A program made the position numbers and the translations under genes. Source: Gammaproteobacteria bacterium (GTDB taxonomy: Bacteria; Pseudomonadota; Gammaproteobacteria; Burkholderiales; Gallionellaceae). Taken from it: a stretch of 64,000 nt of DNA. This document shows positions 1 through 10,147 of the stretch, one piece after another. The stretch spans positions 422,684-486,683 of the forward strand of contig JAHIZO010000005.1 in assembly GCA_018814405.1 (NCBI GenBank), written 5' to 3'. A model generated the notes under the pieces. The model was not told the origin of the DNA and searched no databases. It worked only from the letters and a program-made list of their open reading frames with translations. Every line of letters starts with the position of its first letter. Position 1 is the first letter of the stretch.

Positions 1-1315
1 CGGCGGCATCGACCAGCACGCGGTCTCCTACCAGATGCCCGTGGGTATCGTTGATCAGCTTGAAGTGATCGAGGTCCAGAATGGCAATGGCGATAGTTCG
101 GTCATGCCTGGTCGCGCTGGCATATTCCTTCTGCAGGAATTCGTCGAGGTAGTGCCGGTTGTACAGCCCGGTCAGTTCGTCGTGCGCCGCCATATCCCGC
201 AAGGTGGCGGTCTGCTTTGCGATCATCTTTTCCAGACTGAAAGTGGCGCGGCGCAGCGCGAAGAACAGCATGGTCTCGATCAGCAGGAATGCAATCACCG
301 CATAGGTGACGTTAAAGGACAGGTCGCGCTGGAGTTGCTGAATGTCTTTCTCAACATCCATCCACGCCATGACGGTGCCGATCGGCGGGCGCTGCGGGTC
401 CTGTTGCGCTAGGTAGTCACGCAAAGGGAAAGCAGTGAATGCCAGATGGCGCTCGCCGAGCTTGAGCCAGAGTGTACCTTTCTGTTCAACCAGTCGCGCG
501 ATCTGCGCATTGGCGAGTAGTTCGCGCACCTCGGGATGCAGGGTGGCTTCGACGATGTTGCCGTTGAGCGCCGGGTTCTCTTGCTTCAATCTTTCCAGAC
601 GGTCCGGGAAATAAGTGTCGCTCAGGTGCGACATCGAGAGCAGCACGGCGAACTTGGCCTGACTCGGTTTTTCCAGCAGTTCGAGCAGGGTGCGGAACGA
701 GGTGCCCGCTTCCAGCACGCCGATGAATCGCGAATCGCCGGCATGCTGACCGTTGAGGAACACCGGCGTGACACCGCGGATGCCGCAGATGATGCGTCCG
801 CACTCGAAGCCTTTGGTCGGGCGTTGGTCGCGCAAGGCATGGAAGATGGTGTGGCGCACACCATCCAGATCGTCGCCGAAGCGGTCGGTGGCATGCACAC
901 GCAAGAACGAGGTGGCGTTGCTGCCAAACTGAAAATGCAACTGACGGGTGTCGTAGTGCTCGCGCAGTTCCTGCCAGGGGGTGTTGATAAGCTTGAGCAG
1001 ACGTTCACGGGCCAGTTTGGCGCGCGGGCCGCCTGCCCCCCCACCTTCATGTTCCGCCGCGAGCCGCCCCTGATGAAAGGCCAGTTGGACTTCGGGCATG
1101 GAGGCGACGAATGTGGCGGTCTGCTGCATGCTCAAGGCAGTGTTGCCCATCTCGACTTCGAACAAATTACGCAGATGGGTGGCACGTTGTTCCAAATGAC
1201 CCTGGAAACGCGCCTGTTCTGCCCGATAGTTGATCCAGACGAACAATGCATCGCTCACGATCAGGATCAGACTTAGCCAAAGAAAGACTTTGGCGCGTAC
1301 CGATAGATTCGACAT
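1..1315 (-). CDS. Membrane diguanylate cyclase with periplasmic double-Cache-like sensor, C-terminus cut off by window edge
   Basis: The open frame runs from an ATG at 1315 off the left edge (about 438 codons seen). A GAGGAG ribosome site lies just upstream. Residues about 9-29 form a first membrane helix and about 330-352 a second. The segment between them carries SFLRVHATDRFGDDL, typical of dCache_3-like sensor domains. After the second helix the GGDEF domain starts (HDELTGLYNRHYLDEF, then AILDLDHFKLINDTHGH), but the window ends before the catalytic GG[DE]EF loop, so activity cannot be judged. The expected role is making cyclic di-GMP from GTP in response to a periplasmic ligand. It lies downstream of purL on the same strand with a 75-base gap. 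Confidence 0.88.
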   Translation of the reverse strand, partial: MSNLSVRAKVFLWLSLILIVSDALFVWINYRAEQARFQGHLEQRATHLRNLFEVEMGNTALSMQQTATFVASMPEVQLAFHQGRLAAEHEGGGAGGPRAKLARERLLKLINTPWQELREHYDTRQLHFQFGSNATSFLRVHATDRFGDDLDGVRHTIFHALRDQRPTKGFECGRIICGIRGVTPVFLNGQHAGDSRFIGVLEAGTSFRTLLELLEKPSQAKFAVLLSMSHLSDTYFPDRLERLKQENPALNGNIVEATLHPEVRELLANAQIARLVEQKGTLWLKLGERHLAFTAFPLRDYLAQQDPQRPPIGTVMAWMDVEKDIQQLQRDLSFNVTYAVIAFLLIETMLFFALRRATFSLEKMIAKQTATLRDMAAHDELTGLYNRHYLDEFLQKEYASATRHDRTIAIAILDLDHFKLINDTHGHLVGDRVLVDAA

Positions 1316-1390
1316 CCTACTCTCCTCGTGCTGCTTGTCCGAGCATGTACGCCCGTTTATATTTTCGTTCTGAACTGCCTGCAGCTATTC

Positions 1391-4300
1391 TCAACCTACC
1401 CACTTCCTCGCATTCTGGAACATGCGCAGCCAAGCGCCATTCTCTTGCCAGTCTTTTGGATACCAGGAGTTCTGCACGGCACGGAACACACGCTCGGGGT
1501 GCGGCATCATGATGCTGAAGCGACCGTCGGCGGTGGTGAGTCCGGTGATGCCTTGCGGCGAACCGTTGGGGTTGAGCGGATAGGTGGTGGTCGGCTTGCC
1601 GTAGTGGTCGATGTAACGCAGGGTGACCACTTCTTGTGCGGCGTGCAGGCGCTTGTTGTTGCCGAAGTCGGCGAAGCCTTCGCCGTGTGCGACGACGATG
1701 GGCATGCGGCTACCGGCCATGCCGTCGAACAGGATGGAGGGCGATTCCTGCACTTCCACCATTACAAAGCGCGCTTCGAACTGCTCGGACTGGTTGCGAC
1801 CGAAGTGCGCCCAGTTGTCCGCACCGGGGATGATCTCGTGCAGGTTGCTCATCATCTGGCAGCCGTTACACACACCCAATGCGAAGGTGTCGTTGCGATT
1901 GAAGAAGGCTTCGAATTCGTCACGCGCGCGCGGGTTGAACAGGATGGACTTGGCCCAGCCCTCGCCCGCACCCAGCACGTCGCCGTAGGAGAAACCGCCG
2001 CAGGCGACCACGCCTTTGAAATCTTCCAACTTCACACGACCAGCGATGATGTCGCTCATGTGTACGTCCACCGCTTGGAATCCAGCGCGGTCGAAGGCAG
2101 CCGCCATCTCGACATGGCCGTTCACACCCTGCTCGCGCAGGATGGCCATCTTGGGACGCGAGGTGATGATGGCCGGTGCGACGTTCTCGTTCACGTCGTA
2201 GCTCAGCTTCACATGCAGGCCGGGGTCTTTGGCGTCGAGGATGCGGTCGTATTCCTGTTGCGCGCAGGTCGGGTTATCGCGCAGCTTCTGCATCTGGTAG
2301 GTGGTCTCGGACCACATGCGACGTAACACGATGGCATTTTCTTCGTAGACCGTTTGCTTGTTACGCATGACGTTGAGTGTGCCGCTGGTGTTGAGGCGTG
2401 CCACTTCGTGCACGTTGAGCAGACCGGCTTCTTCGCACAACACGAAGATGTCGGCCAGATCGGCACGGCGCACTTGCGCCAGCGCACCCAGCTCTTCGTT
2501 GAACAACACTTCAAGGTCGTCGCCCTTCAGTTCGTCCAGCATCACATCCAGACCTACATGCGAGGCGAAGCTCATCTCGGCCAGTGCGGCGAACATGCCG
2601 CCGTCGGAACGGTCGTGATAAGCGAGCAGTTTGCCTTCGCGGTTGAAACGTTGGATCAGGTTGAAGAAGGCTTTGAGGGTGTTGGCATCGTCCACGTCCG
2701 GCGCGACATCGCCCACTTGTTTGTAGACCTGTGCCAGTGCGGAACCACCGAGGCGATTCTTGCCACAACCCAAGTCGAACAGCAGCACCACGGTGTCGGT
2801 GTCGGCCACCAGTTGCGGGGTGAGTGTCTTGCGCACGTCCGGTGTGGGGGCGAAGGCGGAGATGATGAGCGACAAGGGCGCGGTGACGGTCTTCTTCTCG
2901 CCGCCCTCTTCCCATGCGGTCTTCATCGACATGGAATCCTTACCGACCGGGATGCTGATGCCGAGTTGCGGGCACAGCTCCATGCCGACCGCTTTCACGG
3001 TGTCGTACAACGCGGCGTCTTCGCCGTGGTGACCTGCGGGGGCCATCCAGTTGGCGGAGAGTTTGATGTCGCCGATCTTGGCAATCTGCGCGGCGGCGAT
3101 GTTGGTGATGGATTCGCCGATGGCCATGCGACCAGAGGCCGGTGCGTCGATGACCGCGATGGGTGTGCGTTCGCCCATGGCGAAGGTCTCACCCGCGAAG
3201 GTGTTGTAGCCGAAGGTGGTGACGGCTACGTCGGCCACCGGCACTTGCCACGGGCCGACCATCTGGTCGCGTGCGGTGAAGCCGCCCACGGTACGGTCAC
3301 CGATGGAGATGAGGAAGGTCTTGTCGGCCACGGAAGGCAGACGCAGCACACGCTCGGCGGCGTCCTTGATGGCGATGCCATTGGTGTCGAACTTGGTCAG
3401 TGCTACTTGCTCGCGCTTCACATCGCGCGTCATCTTGGGCGGCTTGCCCAGCAACACGGAGAGCGGCATATCGACGGCGTCGTTGTCGAACTCGTTGTCA
3501 TGCACCACCAGACGGTCTTCATCCACTGCGGTGCCGAGCACGGCGAACGGACAACGCTCGCGTTCGCACATGGCCTGGAACTCTTCCAGACGCTCTGCCG
3601 GGATGGCGAGCACGTAACGCTCTTGCGCTTCGTTGCTCCAGATCTGCATCGGCGACATGCCATGTTCTTCACTCGGCACTTCGCGCAGCTCGAAACGCGC
3701 GCCCATGCCGCCGCCATGCACCAGCTCAGGCAAAGCATTGGAGATACCGCCCGCGCCCACGTCGTGGATGCTCAGGATGGGATTGTTCTTGCCCATCTGC
3801 CAGCAACGGTCGATGACTTCCTGCGCACGACGTTCCATCTCGGGGTTGCCACGCTGCACGGAATCGAAGTCCAGATTCTCGGCGTTGGAACCGGTATCCA
3901 TGGAAGACGCTGCACCGCCGCCCAGACCGATGAGCATGCCGGGGCCGCCCAATTGGATGAGCAGCGCGCCTTTCGGCAGGTCGGATTTTGCAGTGTGCTT
4001 GTCGCTGATATTACCCACGCCACCGGCCAGCATGATGGGCTTGTGATAGCCGCGCACTTCGCCGTTCACCTTCTCTTCGAAGGTACGAAAGTAGCCAGTG
4101 AGGTTCGGGCGACCGAATTCGTTGTTGAACGCAGCGCCGCCCAGCGGGCCGTCGATCATGATCTGCAATGGCGAGGCGATACGACCCGGCTTGCCGATGG
4201 CGTCGGCTTCCCAAGGTTGGGCGAATCCGGGGATGTTGAGGTTGGACACGGTGAAGCCGGTGAGGCCTGCCTTGGGCTTGGAGCCGATGCCGGTCGCGCC

Positions 4301-5272
4301 TTCATCGCGGATCTCACCGCCGCTGCCGGTGGCCGCGCCCGCGAACGGGGCGATGGCAGTCGGGTGGTTGTGCGTCTCTACCTTCATCAGGATGTGGGTG
4401 AGTTCATTACTGAATTCATAACTACCGTCGGCACGCGGATAGAAGCGCTCGAACGCCGCGCCTTCGATAACGGAGCAGTTGTCGGAATAGGCGATCACCG
4501 TGCCTTCTGGGTGCAGCTTGTGCGTGTTGCGGATCATGCCGAACAGCGAGATGGCTTGCTGTTCGTCGTCGATGATCCAGTCGGCGTTGAAGATCTTGTG
4601 GCGGCAGTGTTCGGAGTTGGCCTGTGCAAACATCATCAGTTCCACATCGGTGGGGTTGCGACCCAGCTTCTTGAAGTTCTCCACCAGATAGTCGATCTCA
4701 TCCGGCGACAGCGCCAAACCGAGTTTACGGTTCGCGACTTCAAGTGCAGCAGCACTGCCTGCGAGGATGTCCACGCTGGACAGCGGCTGTGGGGTACCGT
4801 GCTGGAATATCTGCGCTTCGATACCGTTGGTGTCGAACACCACGGACTCGGTCATGCGGTCATGCAGAAGCGGCAGCACGGCTTGTTGTTCGGCTGCAGT
4901 CAGCGCCTTGCCGCTCTTGCTCTTCAGGTAATAGGTCACGCCGCGCTCGATACGCATCACCTGCGGCAGTGCGCAGTGACGGGCGATGTCGCTGGCTTTG
5001 GACGACCAGGGAGAGATGGTGCCCAGACGTGGCACGATCAACACAGATTGGGTACCGGCAGCGACTTTGGGGGCTGCGGCATGTTCATCCAAGCTCAATA
5101 GGCGTTGCAACAGGGCCTGCTCTTCTGCACTGAGTTCCTCAGAAAGCTCTGTGAAGTAGCAATGACGGGTGTCTTCCAGGGTGACGCCGCTGCCGGTGGC
5201 AGCCAGTGCTGCGCGCAGTTTGTCGAGACGGAATGAAGAAAGAGCGGCTTTACCTGTCGAATTGAGGAACAT
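1391..5272 (-). CDS. purL: Phosphoribosylformylglycinamidine synthase, large single-chain form
   Basis: This 1293-residue enzyme makes FGAM from FGAR, glutamine and ATP in purine synthesis. It has the full-length gammaproteobacterial/eukaryotic architecture: N-terminal PurS-like part, two AIRS-type ATP-binding halves (for example [23 protein letters not shown]) and a C-terminal class I glutamine amidotransferase. The amidotransferase shows the nucleophile motif GVCNGCQ near residue 1130 and the catalytic His in MPHPERVF near the end. Length matches the family (E. coli 1295). It starts at ATG 5272 and is divergent from the NAD(P)HX dehydratase gene. A very long open frame on the opposite strand is a shadow of its codon bias. 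Confidence 0.98.
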   Translation of the reverse strand: MFLNSTGKAALSSFRLDKLRAALAATGSGVTLEDTRHCYFTELSEELSAEEQALLQRLLSLDEHAAAPKVAAGTQSVLIVPRLGTISPWSSKASDIARHCALPQVMRIERGVTYYLKSKSGKALTAAEQQAVLPLLHDRMTESVVFDTNGIEAQIFQHGTPQPLSSVDILAGSAAALEVANRKLGLALSPDEIDYLVENFKKLGRNPTDVELMMFAQANSEHCRHKIFNADWIIDDEQQAISLFGMIRNTHKLHPEGTVIAYSDNCSVIEGAAFERFYPRADGSYEFSNELTHILMKVETHNHPTAIAPFAGAATGSGGEIRDEGATGIGSKPKAGLTGFTVSNLNIPGFAQPWEADAIGKPGRIASPLQIMIDGPLGGAAFNNEFGRPNLTGYFRTFEEKVNGEVRGYHKPIMLAGGVGNISDKHTAKSDLPKGALLIQLGGPGMLIGLGGGAASSMDTGSNAENLDFDSVQRGNPEMERRAQEVIDRCWQMGKNNPILSIHDVGAGGISNALPELVHGGGMGARFELREVPSEEHGMSPMQIWSNEAQERYVLAIPAERLEEFQAMCERERCPFAVLGTAVDEDRLVVHDNEFDNDAVDMPLSVLLGKPPKMTRDVKREQVALTKFDTNGIAIKDAAERVLRLPSVADKTFLISIGDRTVGGFTARDQMVGPWQVPVADVAVTTFGYNTFAGETFAMGERTPIAVIDAPASGRMAIGESITNIAAAQIAKIGDIKLSANWMAPAGHHGEDAALYDTVKAVGMELCPQLGISIPVGKDSMSMKTAWEEGGEKKTVTAPLSLIISAFAPTPDVRKTLTPQLVADTDTVVLLFDLGCGKNRLGGSALAQVYKQVGDVAPDVDDANTLKAFFNLIQRFNREGKLLAYHDRSDGGMFAALAEMSFASHVGLDVMLDELKGDDLEVLFNEELGALAQVRRADLADIFVLCEEAGLLNVHEVARLNTSGTLNVMRNKQTVYEENAIVLRRMWSETTYQMQKLRDNPTCAQQEYDRILDAKDPGLHVKLSYDVNENVAPAIITSRPKMAILREQGVNGHVEMAAAFDRAGFQAVDVHMSDIIAGRVKLEDFKGVVACGGFSYGDVLGAGEGWAKSILFNPRARDEFEAFFNRNDTFALGVCNGCQMMSNLHEIIPGADNWAHFGRNQSEQFEARFVMVEVQESPSILFDGMAGSRMPIVVAHGEGFADFGNNKRLHAAQEVVTLRYIDHYGKPTTTYPLNPNGSPQGITGLTTADGRFSIMMPHPERVFRAVQNSWYPKDWQENGAWLRMFQNARKWVG

Positions 5273-5305
5273 AGCTTGGATAAACGGCGTTAAAAACAGG
5301 CAGCG

Positions 5306-5313
5306 ATTATAAT
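5306..5313. promoter_or_regulatory. Possible shared divergent promoter between purL and nnrD
   Basis: The 74-base divergent gap holds the palindrome ATTATAAT, which provides a TATAAT -10 box on both strands. No convincing -35 element is visible on either side at 16-18 bases. Placement fits a short leader of about 27-34 bases for each gene, but this is inference from sequence only. Confidence 0.4.
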
Positions 5314-5346
5314 GCAGCCGACTCTTTACGACCCGAGGAAAACCGC

Positions 5347-6201
5347 ATGAAGCTGCCCCGCCCCACCACTATCACCCCAAAACAGGTCTCCGCCTTCCTG
5401 AAACCGCGCCAAAAAGACAGCCATAAGGGCGATTTTGGCAGCGTCGCCATCATCGGCGGCGGCGAAGGGATGATAGGCGCAGCCTTTCTGGCGGGGCGAG
5501 CCGCGCTGAAGATGGGGGCGGGTGTGGTGCATATCGGTCTGCTGGCCGACAAGATGCCGCTGGTGGACATGCGCATGCCGGAGCTGATGGTGCACCGCGC
5601 ACAGGACGCGCTCAAATTGCCGGGACTGGATGTAGTGGCCATCGGCAACGGCTTGGGCCGCAGCCTGCCCGCACAGAAACTGCTGTTCGATGCGATCAAA
5701 CTGGATGTGACGCTGGTGCTGGATGCGGATGCGCTGAACATTCTGGCCGAGCGCCCCGACCTGCGCGGCATGCTGTTCGAACGCAAGCGCCCCACCCTGC
5801 TCACCCCACATCCGGGTGAAGCGGCGCGCTTACTGCACAAGAAGACAGAAGATGTACAGGAAGCACGTGTCGCCTCGGTGCTGGACATCGCCCAGCGCTA
5901 TCACGGTAGCGTCGTGTTGAAGGGCGCGGACAGCCTGATCGCCAGCGCCGACGGCAAGCTGTATGTGAACAAGACCGGCAACCCCGGCATGAGCGCGGCC
6001 GGCATGGGCGATGTGTTGAGCGGCATGATCGCCGCCTTCGTCGCGCAAGGTCTGACTGGCGATGAAGCCTTGCTGCTGGCGGTGCATCTGCACGGTGCGG
6101 CCGGTGATGCGCTGGCCGAACAGGTTGCCAGCATCGGCATGAGTGCGACCGAAGTGACCGAATGGGCACGCTGGTTGTTGAACCAGATGGCGATACGCTG
6201 A
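5347..6201 (+). CDS. nnrD: ADP-dependent (S)-NAD(P)H-hydrate dehydratase
   Basis: This 284-residue ribokinase-fold enzyme belongs to the NAD(P)HX repair family, which dehydrates damaged NADHX and NADPHX using ADP or ATP. Seen motifs are [23 protein letters not shown] near residue 37 and [15 protein letters not shown] near residue 212, the latter with the catalytic Asp of the family. [12 protein letters not shown] is also typical. It stands without a fused epimerase domain (NnrE), so an epimerase must lie elsewhere. The start has a good GAGGA site. It begins a tight plus-strand run with the DUF2937 and spermidine-synthase-like genes (8-base gap to the next). Confidence 0.93.
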   Translation: MKLPRPTTITPKQVSAFLKPRQKDSHKGDFGSVAIIGGGEGMIGAAFLAGRAALKMGAGVVHIGLLADKMPLVDMRMPELMVHRAQDALKLPGLDVVAIGNGLGRSLPAQKLLFDAIKLDVTLVLDADALNILAERPDLRGMLFERKRPTLLTPHPGEAARLLHKKTEDVQEARVASVLDIAQRYHGSVVLKGADSLIASADGKLYVNKTGNPGMSAAGMGDVLSGMIAAFVAQGLTGDEALLLAVHLHGAAGDALAEQVASIGMSATEVTEWARWLLNQMAIR

Positions 6202-6208
6202 GATAGAT

Positions 6209-6730
6209 ATGGGTGACCCACTCTACCGTTACCTGCTGATCATCGTCGCTTGCGTCGCGCTGTTGCTCGGCTTGCAGGTGCCGAACTTCGTTGATCAATA
6301 CCAGAAGAGAGTGGATGCGCATCTGCGCGAGGTCTCCGTCAACCTGCAACCGTTCCAGGCTATAGCCGACAAATATTTTGCGGGCGATATGAACAAACTG
6401 ATCGCGCTGCATCGCGGCAGCACTGAGAAACCGTTCCAAGAGGAAGGCTCTGCCCTCGAACAGATGGTGCAACGCAAGTTGCGCTTTGAAGCAGACATGG
6501 CGGCATTGGATGCGAGCCTGCCGGTCAAAGCGTTCCGCGTCATGTTCCAGGGCGACCGCGAGATGATCGATGAGACGCTGGGACAGTTCAGCTACAACGT
6601 GCCGATGAATCAGGATGCGTTACTTTTCGGTGCGGGTTTCGCATTCGCACTGCTGTTATCACTTGAAGGTCTGCTCGCACTGGCACGACTGATCACCCGT
6701 AAAACACTCTCAGCAAACAAAGTACATTAA
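6209..6730 (+). CDS. DUF2937 family membrane protein
   Basis: A 173-residue protein with a membrane helix at residues about 6-23 and a second at about 137-158, enclosing a largely helical, charged domain of roughly 110 residues that probably faces the periplasm. The N-terminal FVDQYQKRVDAHLREV and the following region resemble DUF2937 proteins; I assign the family by recognition and know no function for it. The next gene starts inside its stop codon (TAATG), so the two are likely translationally coupled. Confidence 0.7.
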   Translation: MGDPLYRYLLIIVACVALLLGLQVPNFVDQYQKRVDAHLREVSVNLQPFQAIADKYFAGDMNKLIALHRGSTEKPFQEEGSALEQMVQRKLRFEADMAALDASLPVKAFRVMFQGDREMIDETLGQFSYNVPMNQDALLFGAGFAFALLLSLEGLLALARLITRKTLSANKVH

Positions 6731-7485
6731 TGAGTTACCCCATCGACATCAGCGAGGAGGCGGGTGTCCGCTATCTTCATTTCGGCTCTCTTTGGATCCA
6801 GGGCGCGATGCGCATCGCCCGTCCGTGGAATCTGGAACTGGAATACACCAAGGAGATGATGGCCAGCCTGTTGCTGCGCGACGGCGTGCGTTTCCCGCGC
6901 CGCGTGTTGTTGATCGGCTTGGGCGCTGCTTCCATCACCAAGTTCCTGTACCGCAACTATCCTCTATCGAACCTGACAGTGGTGGAGATCGAACCGGGTG
7001 TAGTCGCTGCAGCGAGACAATTTTTCAAACTACCAGAAGATCCACTGCGTTTGAACATCGTGATCAGCGACGGCGCGAGATTTGTGGAGACGTGCGAGAA
7101 ACAGTTCGATCTGATTTTGGTGGACGGCTTCGACGAGAACGCACGTGCGGGTGAACTGGACACTTCACCGTTCTATGAAAGTTGCTACGCGCGTCTGAAC
7201 GAGAACGGCATCATGGCAGTGAATCTATTGGGACGCACACGCGGTTACAAAGCCAGTTTCGAGCGCATCTCGGAAACATTCGATGGCCGTGCATTGGCCT
7301 TCCCTTCTTGCGATAGCGGCAACGTGATCGCCCTTGCTGCACGCGGCAAACCGATCAAAGTATCGCTGGATGATTTGAAAGATGATGCGGAAAAGATGAA
7401 GAACAAGACAGGCCTGAATCTGCTACCGACCATCACCCGCATCGAACAAGCCCATACCTGCAAAGGCGGCATGCTCATAATTTAA
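6730..7485 (+). CDS. Spermidine-synthase-like class I methyltransferase-fold protein
   Basis: 251 residues. A Rossmann-type nucleotide-binding region is seen as LIGLGAASITKFLYRNY (near residue 59), VVEIEPGVVAAARQFF and ILVDGFDEN (near residue 129), matching proteins annotated as spermidine synthase-like. The true spermidine synthase signature GGGDGG and the catalytic Asp in a D-x-x-D-P context are not present: the equivalent stretches read GLGAAS and VDGFDEN. A different small-molecule transferase role, or none, is therefore likely. There is no speD nearby. The ATG overlaps the preceding stop by one base. Confidence 0.75.
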   Translation: MSYPIDISEEAGVRYLHFGSLWIQGAMRIARPWNLELEYTKEMMASLLLRDGVRFPRRVLLIGLGAASITKFLYRNYPLSNLTVVEIEPGVVAAARQFFKLPEDPLRLNIVISDGARFVETCEKQFDLILVDGFDENARAGELDTSPFYESCYARLNENGIMAVNLLGRTRGYKASFERISETFDGRALAFPSCDSGNVIALAARGKPIKVSLDDLKDDAEKMKNKTGLNLLPTITRIEQAHTCKGGMLII

Positions 7486-7579
7486 TCTCCCCGTCACAGG
7501 AAATGTGTAGAATCGCCTCAGGGACAGGCTTTCAAGCGAAAACCGGCATACCAAATATCACTTAAAAAGGGGAATCATC

Positions 7580-7972
7580 ATGGCAACTACAAAGAAGGCT
7601 GCGACCGCAACCAAAAAAACAACTACTGCTGCAAAACCTGCAGCCAAGAAAACTGTAGCAGCTAAACCTGCTGCAAAAAAAGTCGCCGCACCAAAAGCTA
7701 CTGCAAAGAAGCCTGCAGCAGCAAAGAAAGTCGCTGTCGCCAAGCCTGCTGCAAAAGCTGCGGCACCAAAGAAAGTCGCTGTCGCTAAGCCTGCTGCAAA
7801 AGCTGCGGCCAAGAAGTCCTCCGCCAAGTATGTGCCTTCTCCTGAACAGCGCTATCGCATGGTGCAGGATGCTGCATATTTCTTGGCAGAGAAGAATGGT
7901 TTTGCTGGTGGCGCGCTGGATTACTGGGTCGCTGCTGAAGCCCAGATCGAAGCACTGCTGTCCGGGAAATAA
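7580..7972 (+). CDS. Histone H1-like Ala/Lys/Pro-rich protein with C-terminal DUF2934 domain
   Basis: 130 residues in two parts. Residues 1-83 are almost only Ala, Lys, Pro, Thr and Val in AAKK/KPAAKK steps like the tail of eukaryotic H1 and bacterial H1 mimics, which suggests DNA or RNA binding. Residues 84-130 contain EQRYRMVQDAAYFLAEKNG and DYWVAAEAQIEALL, the DUF2934 pattern. The upstream RBS AAAAAGGGG is strong, suggesting high expression. The coding DNA contains an internal 45-base tandem duplication. It converges with the DUF190 gene with 4 bases between the stops. Function as a nucleoid protein is inference. Confidence 0.82.
   Translation: MATTKKAATATKKTTTAAKPAAKKTVAAKPAAKKVAAPKATAKKPAAAKKVAVAKPAAKAAAPKKVAVAKPAAKAAAKKSSAKYVPSPEQRYRMVQDAAYFLAEKNGFAGGALDYWVAAEAQIEALLSGK
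7723..7809 (+). repeat. Two-copy 45-base-period tandem repeat within the H1-like gene
   Basis: Bases 7723-7764 and 7768-7809 match at 41 of 42 positions, the difference being C/T in a wobble position. Each unit encodes KKVAVAKPAAKAA plus flanking residues. Near identity at the DNA level implies a recent duplication and a site where repeat number may change. Confidence 0.9.
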
Positions 7973-7976
7973 TCCT

Positions 7977-8303
7977 TCAGTCTTGCGGCAAAGTGTTGCC
8001 GCACTCAACGACGTAACGCACATACGGCAGAGAGATATTCTCTGCCGTGATGACGCCCAGCAACTGGTTGGCACGCGTGGGTTCGAGCACGAACTCAACT
8101 TGTATCGGCAGGTCTGCACCCAACTCAAAGAAAGTCTCTTCGTGCAAGCGACCGTGTCGCCCGTAACCCGCGACCGCACGAAACACTGAGCCGCCCGGCG
8201 CGCCCAGTGCGCGTGCCGTTTCCAGCAGCCATTCGGCCATTGATTTGCTTTGATGCAGTTGTTTCTCGGTCAGGTAGAACTTGAGATAGACATTGCTTTG
8301 CAT
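7977..8303 (-). CDS. DUF190 protein, companion of the CrcB fluoride channel
   Basis: 108 residues from ATG 8303, chosen over ATG 8318 because the later one follows the crcB stop (8305) directly and has GGGAG upstream. NVYLKFYLTEKQLHQ, GAPGGSVFRAVAGYG and LPIQVEFVLEP are typical of the DUF190 family, which adopts a PII-like ferredoxin fold and is frequently adjacent to crcB. A role in fluoride response is inferred from that association. It is last in the yhdP-nit-tldD-crcB run. Confidence 0.85.
   Translation of the reverse strand: MQSNVYLKFYLTEKQLHQSKSMAEWLLETARALGAPGGSVFRAVAGYGRHGRLHEETFFELGADLPIQVEFVLEPTRANQLLGVITAENISLPYVRYVVECGNTLPQD
7984..8003. other. Perfect 8-bp stem-loop at a convergent gene junction
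   Basis: TGCGGCAA, a four-base loop, then TTGCCGCA. It lies in the last codons of the DUF190 gene and just after the stop of the H1-like gene. No U-tract follows on either strand, so it is not a standard terminator, but it may limit readthrough or protect 3' ends. Confidence 0.4.
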
Positions 8304-8304
8304 A

Positions 8305-8694
8305 TCACGCTCCCGCATTGAACCATTTGAAAGTTTGAATCCCCAGTATCGTCATCAACAGCGAGCCACCAAGGTGTGCCGCGACGATGCCGGATGCCCA
8401 AGCATATTGCCCGCGCATCAACAGGGTGACAGTCTCAGCCGAGAATGTCGAGAAGGTCGTCAGGCCGCCAAGAAAACCGGTGATGATGAACAAGCGCCAT
8501 TCGGGCGACAGGCCGGGATGCTGCATGAAGAAGGCGATGGAAACGCCGATGAGATAACCGCCGATTAGGTTGGCGAGCAGCGTGCCCGGTGGCAACTCGG
8601 CCATGGTCGGATTCAACCAGGCGCCCAATATCCAGCGCAGCCAAGCGCCGCATGCGGCACCACATCCGACGGCGAAGAATGCATAGAGCGTCAT
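8305..8694 (-). CDS. crcB: CrcB/Fluc fluoride ion channel
   Basis: 129 residues, four membrane helices. The Fluc signatures are visible: [12 protein letters not shown] near the start, [11 protein letters not shown] and [18 protein letters not shown]. Family members are dual-topology dimers that let fluoride leave the cell. Start ATG 8694 lies 13 bases after the tldD stop and gives the normal family length. There is no room for a fluoride riboswitch directly upstream, so expression probably depends on the upstream genes or on a promoter inside tldD. Confidence 0.95.
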   Translation of the reverse strand: MTLYAFFAVGCGAACGAWLRWILGAWLNPTMAELPPGTLLANLIGGYLIGVSIAFFMQHPGLSPEWRLFIITGFLGGLTTFSTFSAETVTLLMRGQYAWASGIVAAHLGGSLLMTILGIQTFKWFNAGA

Positions 8695-8707
8695 CGCCTT
8701 CGCCGCC

Positions 8708-10147
8708 TCAGGCTGTGCCGCCGACGGTGAGCCCGTCGATACGCACGGTCGGCTGCCCCACACCCACCGGCACGCTCTGCCCTTCTTTACCGCAAGTGCC
8801 GACGCCGCTGTCGAGTGTCATGTCGTTGCCGATCATGCTGATGCGGGTCAACGCATCCGGGCCATTTCCTATCAAAGTAGCGCCTTTCACCGGATAGGTG
8901 ACTTTGCCATCCTCGATCATGTAAGCCTCGGTGGTAGAGAACACGAACTTGCCGCTGGTAATGTCGACCTGACCACCGCCGAAGTTTGCAGCATATAGAC
9001 CGAGCTTGACCGAGGCGATGATCTCTTCCTGTGTCTTGTCACCGTTCATCATCATGGTATTGGTCATGCGCGGGATGGGCAGATGTGCGAACGATTCACG
9101 ACGCGCGTTGCCGGTGACCGGCACCTTCATCAGGCGCGCGTTCATGCTGTCTTGCAGATAACCGCGCAAGATGCCGTCTTCGATCAGCACGGTGCGCTGT
9201 GTGAGGTTGCCCTCGTCGTCGATGTTGAGTGAACCGCGCCGGTCTTTGATGGTGCCGTCATCCACCACGGTGACGCCTTTGGCCGCCACGCGTTTACCCA
9301 CACGACCAGCGAAGGCCGAACTGCCCTTGCGGTTGAAGTCGCCTTCCAGTCCGTGACCCACCGCTTCATGCAGCAGGATGCCGGGCCAGCCGTTGCCGAG
9401 CACAACAGTCATATTGCCTGCCGGTGCGGGACGCGCATCGAGATTGATCACCGCCTGATGAACCGCTTCTTTGGCGTAGCGTTGCAATATCTCTTCGGTG
9501 AAGTAGTCGTAACCAAAACGTCCGCCGCCGCCAGCCGAACCTTGTTCGCGCTTGCCGTTGCCTTCGACGATGACTTGCAGCGAGAGACGCACCAGCGGAC
9601 GGATATCGGCGCTCATCAAGCCGTCGTTACGTGCCACCAGCACCACTTCATATTCTCCGGACAGATTGGCCATCACTTGCGTCACGCGCGGGTCGAGTGC
9701 GCGCGCAATGCGTTCCAGTCTTTCTAGCAATGCCACCTTGTCGTCGGCACGCAGCGAGGCGATGGGGTCTTGCGGTAAATAGAGTTCGTGCGCCTTGCTG
9801 CGGCGCAGGATGGGGGCGGTCTGGTTGCCACCCTGACGGCCGATGGCGCGCGTCGCGATGGCGGCTTGTTGCAATGCATCAAGCGTGATGTCGTCGGAAT
9901 AGGCGAAAGCGGTCTTGTCGCCACTGACCGCGCGCACGCCCACGCCCTGATCGATGTTGAAGCTGCCGGATTTGACGATACCCTCCTCCAGCGACCAACT
10001 TTCTGCACGGCTGTATTGGAAATACAAGTCGGCGTAATCGACCTTGTGCGTCAGCATGTTGCCGAACACTTGTTGCAACTGGGCCGCTTTCAGGCCGTGG
10101 GCATCGAGCAGGGTATGTTCGGCGAGTTGCAGCGTCGATGTACTCAT
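8708..10147 (-). CDS. tldD: Zinc metalloprotease TldD
   Basis: 479 residues. TldD works with TldE (PmbA) as a heterodimeric protease that opens unfolded peptides such as microcin precursors and the CcdA antitoxin in E. coli. The metal site HEAVGH (HExxxH) is present near residue 262, and [12 protein letters not shown]-type flanks match the family. Its start overlaps the nitrilase stop (ATGA), indicating coupling. No tldE is in the window. Confidence 0.96.
   Translation of the reverse strand: MSTSTLQLAEHTLLDAHGLKAAQLQQVFGNMLTHKVDYADLYFQYSRAESWSLEEGIVKSGSFNIDQGVGVRAVSGDKTAFAYSDDITLDALQQAAIATRAIGRQGGNQTAPILRRSKAHELYLPQDPIASLRADDKVALLERLERIARALDPRVTQVMANLSGEYEVVLVARNDGLMSADIRPLVRLSLQVIVEGNGKREQGSAGGGGRFGYDYFTEEILQRYAKEAVHQAVINLDARPAPAGNMTVVLGNGWPGILLHEAVGHGLEGDFNRKGSSAFAGRVGKRVAAKGVTVVDDGTIKDRRGSLNIDDEGNLTQRTVLIEDGILRGYLQDSMNARLMKVPVTGNARRESFAHLPIPRMTNTMMMNGDKTQEEIIASVKLGLYAANFGGGQVDITSGKFVFSTTEAYMIEDGKVTYPVKGATLIGNGPDALTRISMIGNDMTLDSGVGTCGKEGQSVPVGVGQPTVRIDGLTVGGTA

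Noticed and set aside
2354-5101. A 915-codon open frame antisense to purL
   Set aside because: purL is intact and strongly supported. The frame is low in family-like motifs, rich in His/Gly/Val as expected from reverse-complemented GC-biased codons, and has no ribosome site.
8694-8710. Fluoride riboswitch directly before crcB
   Set aside because: Only 13 bases separate crcB from tldD, too short for the aptamer.
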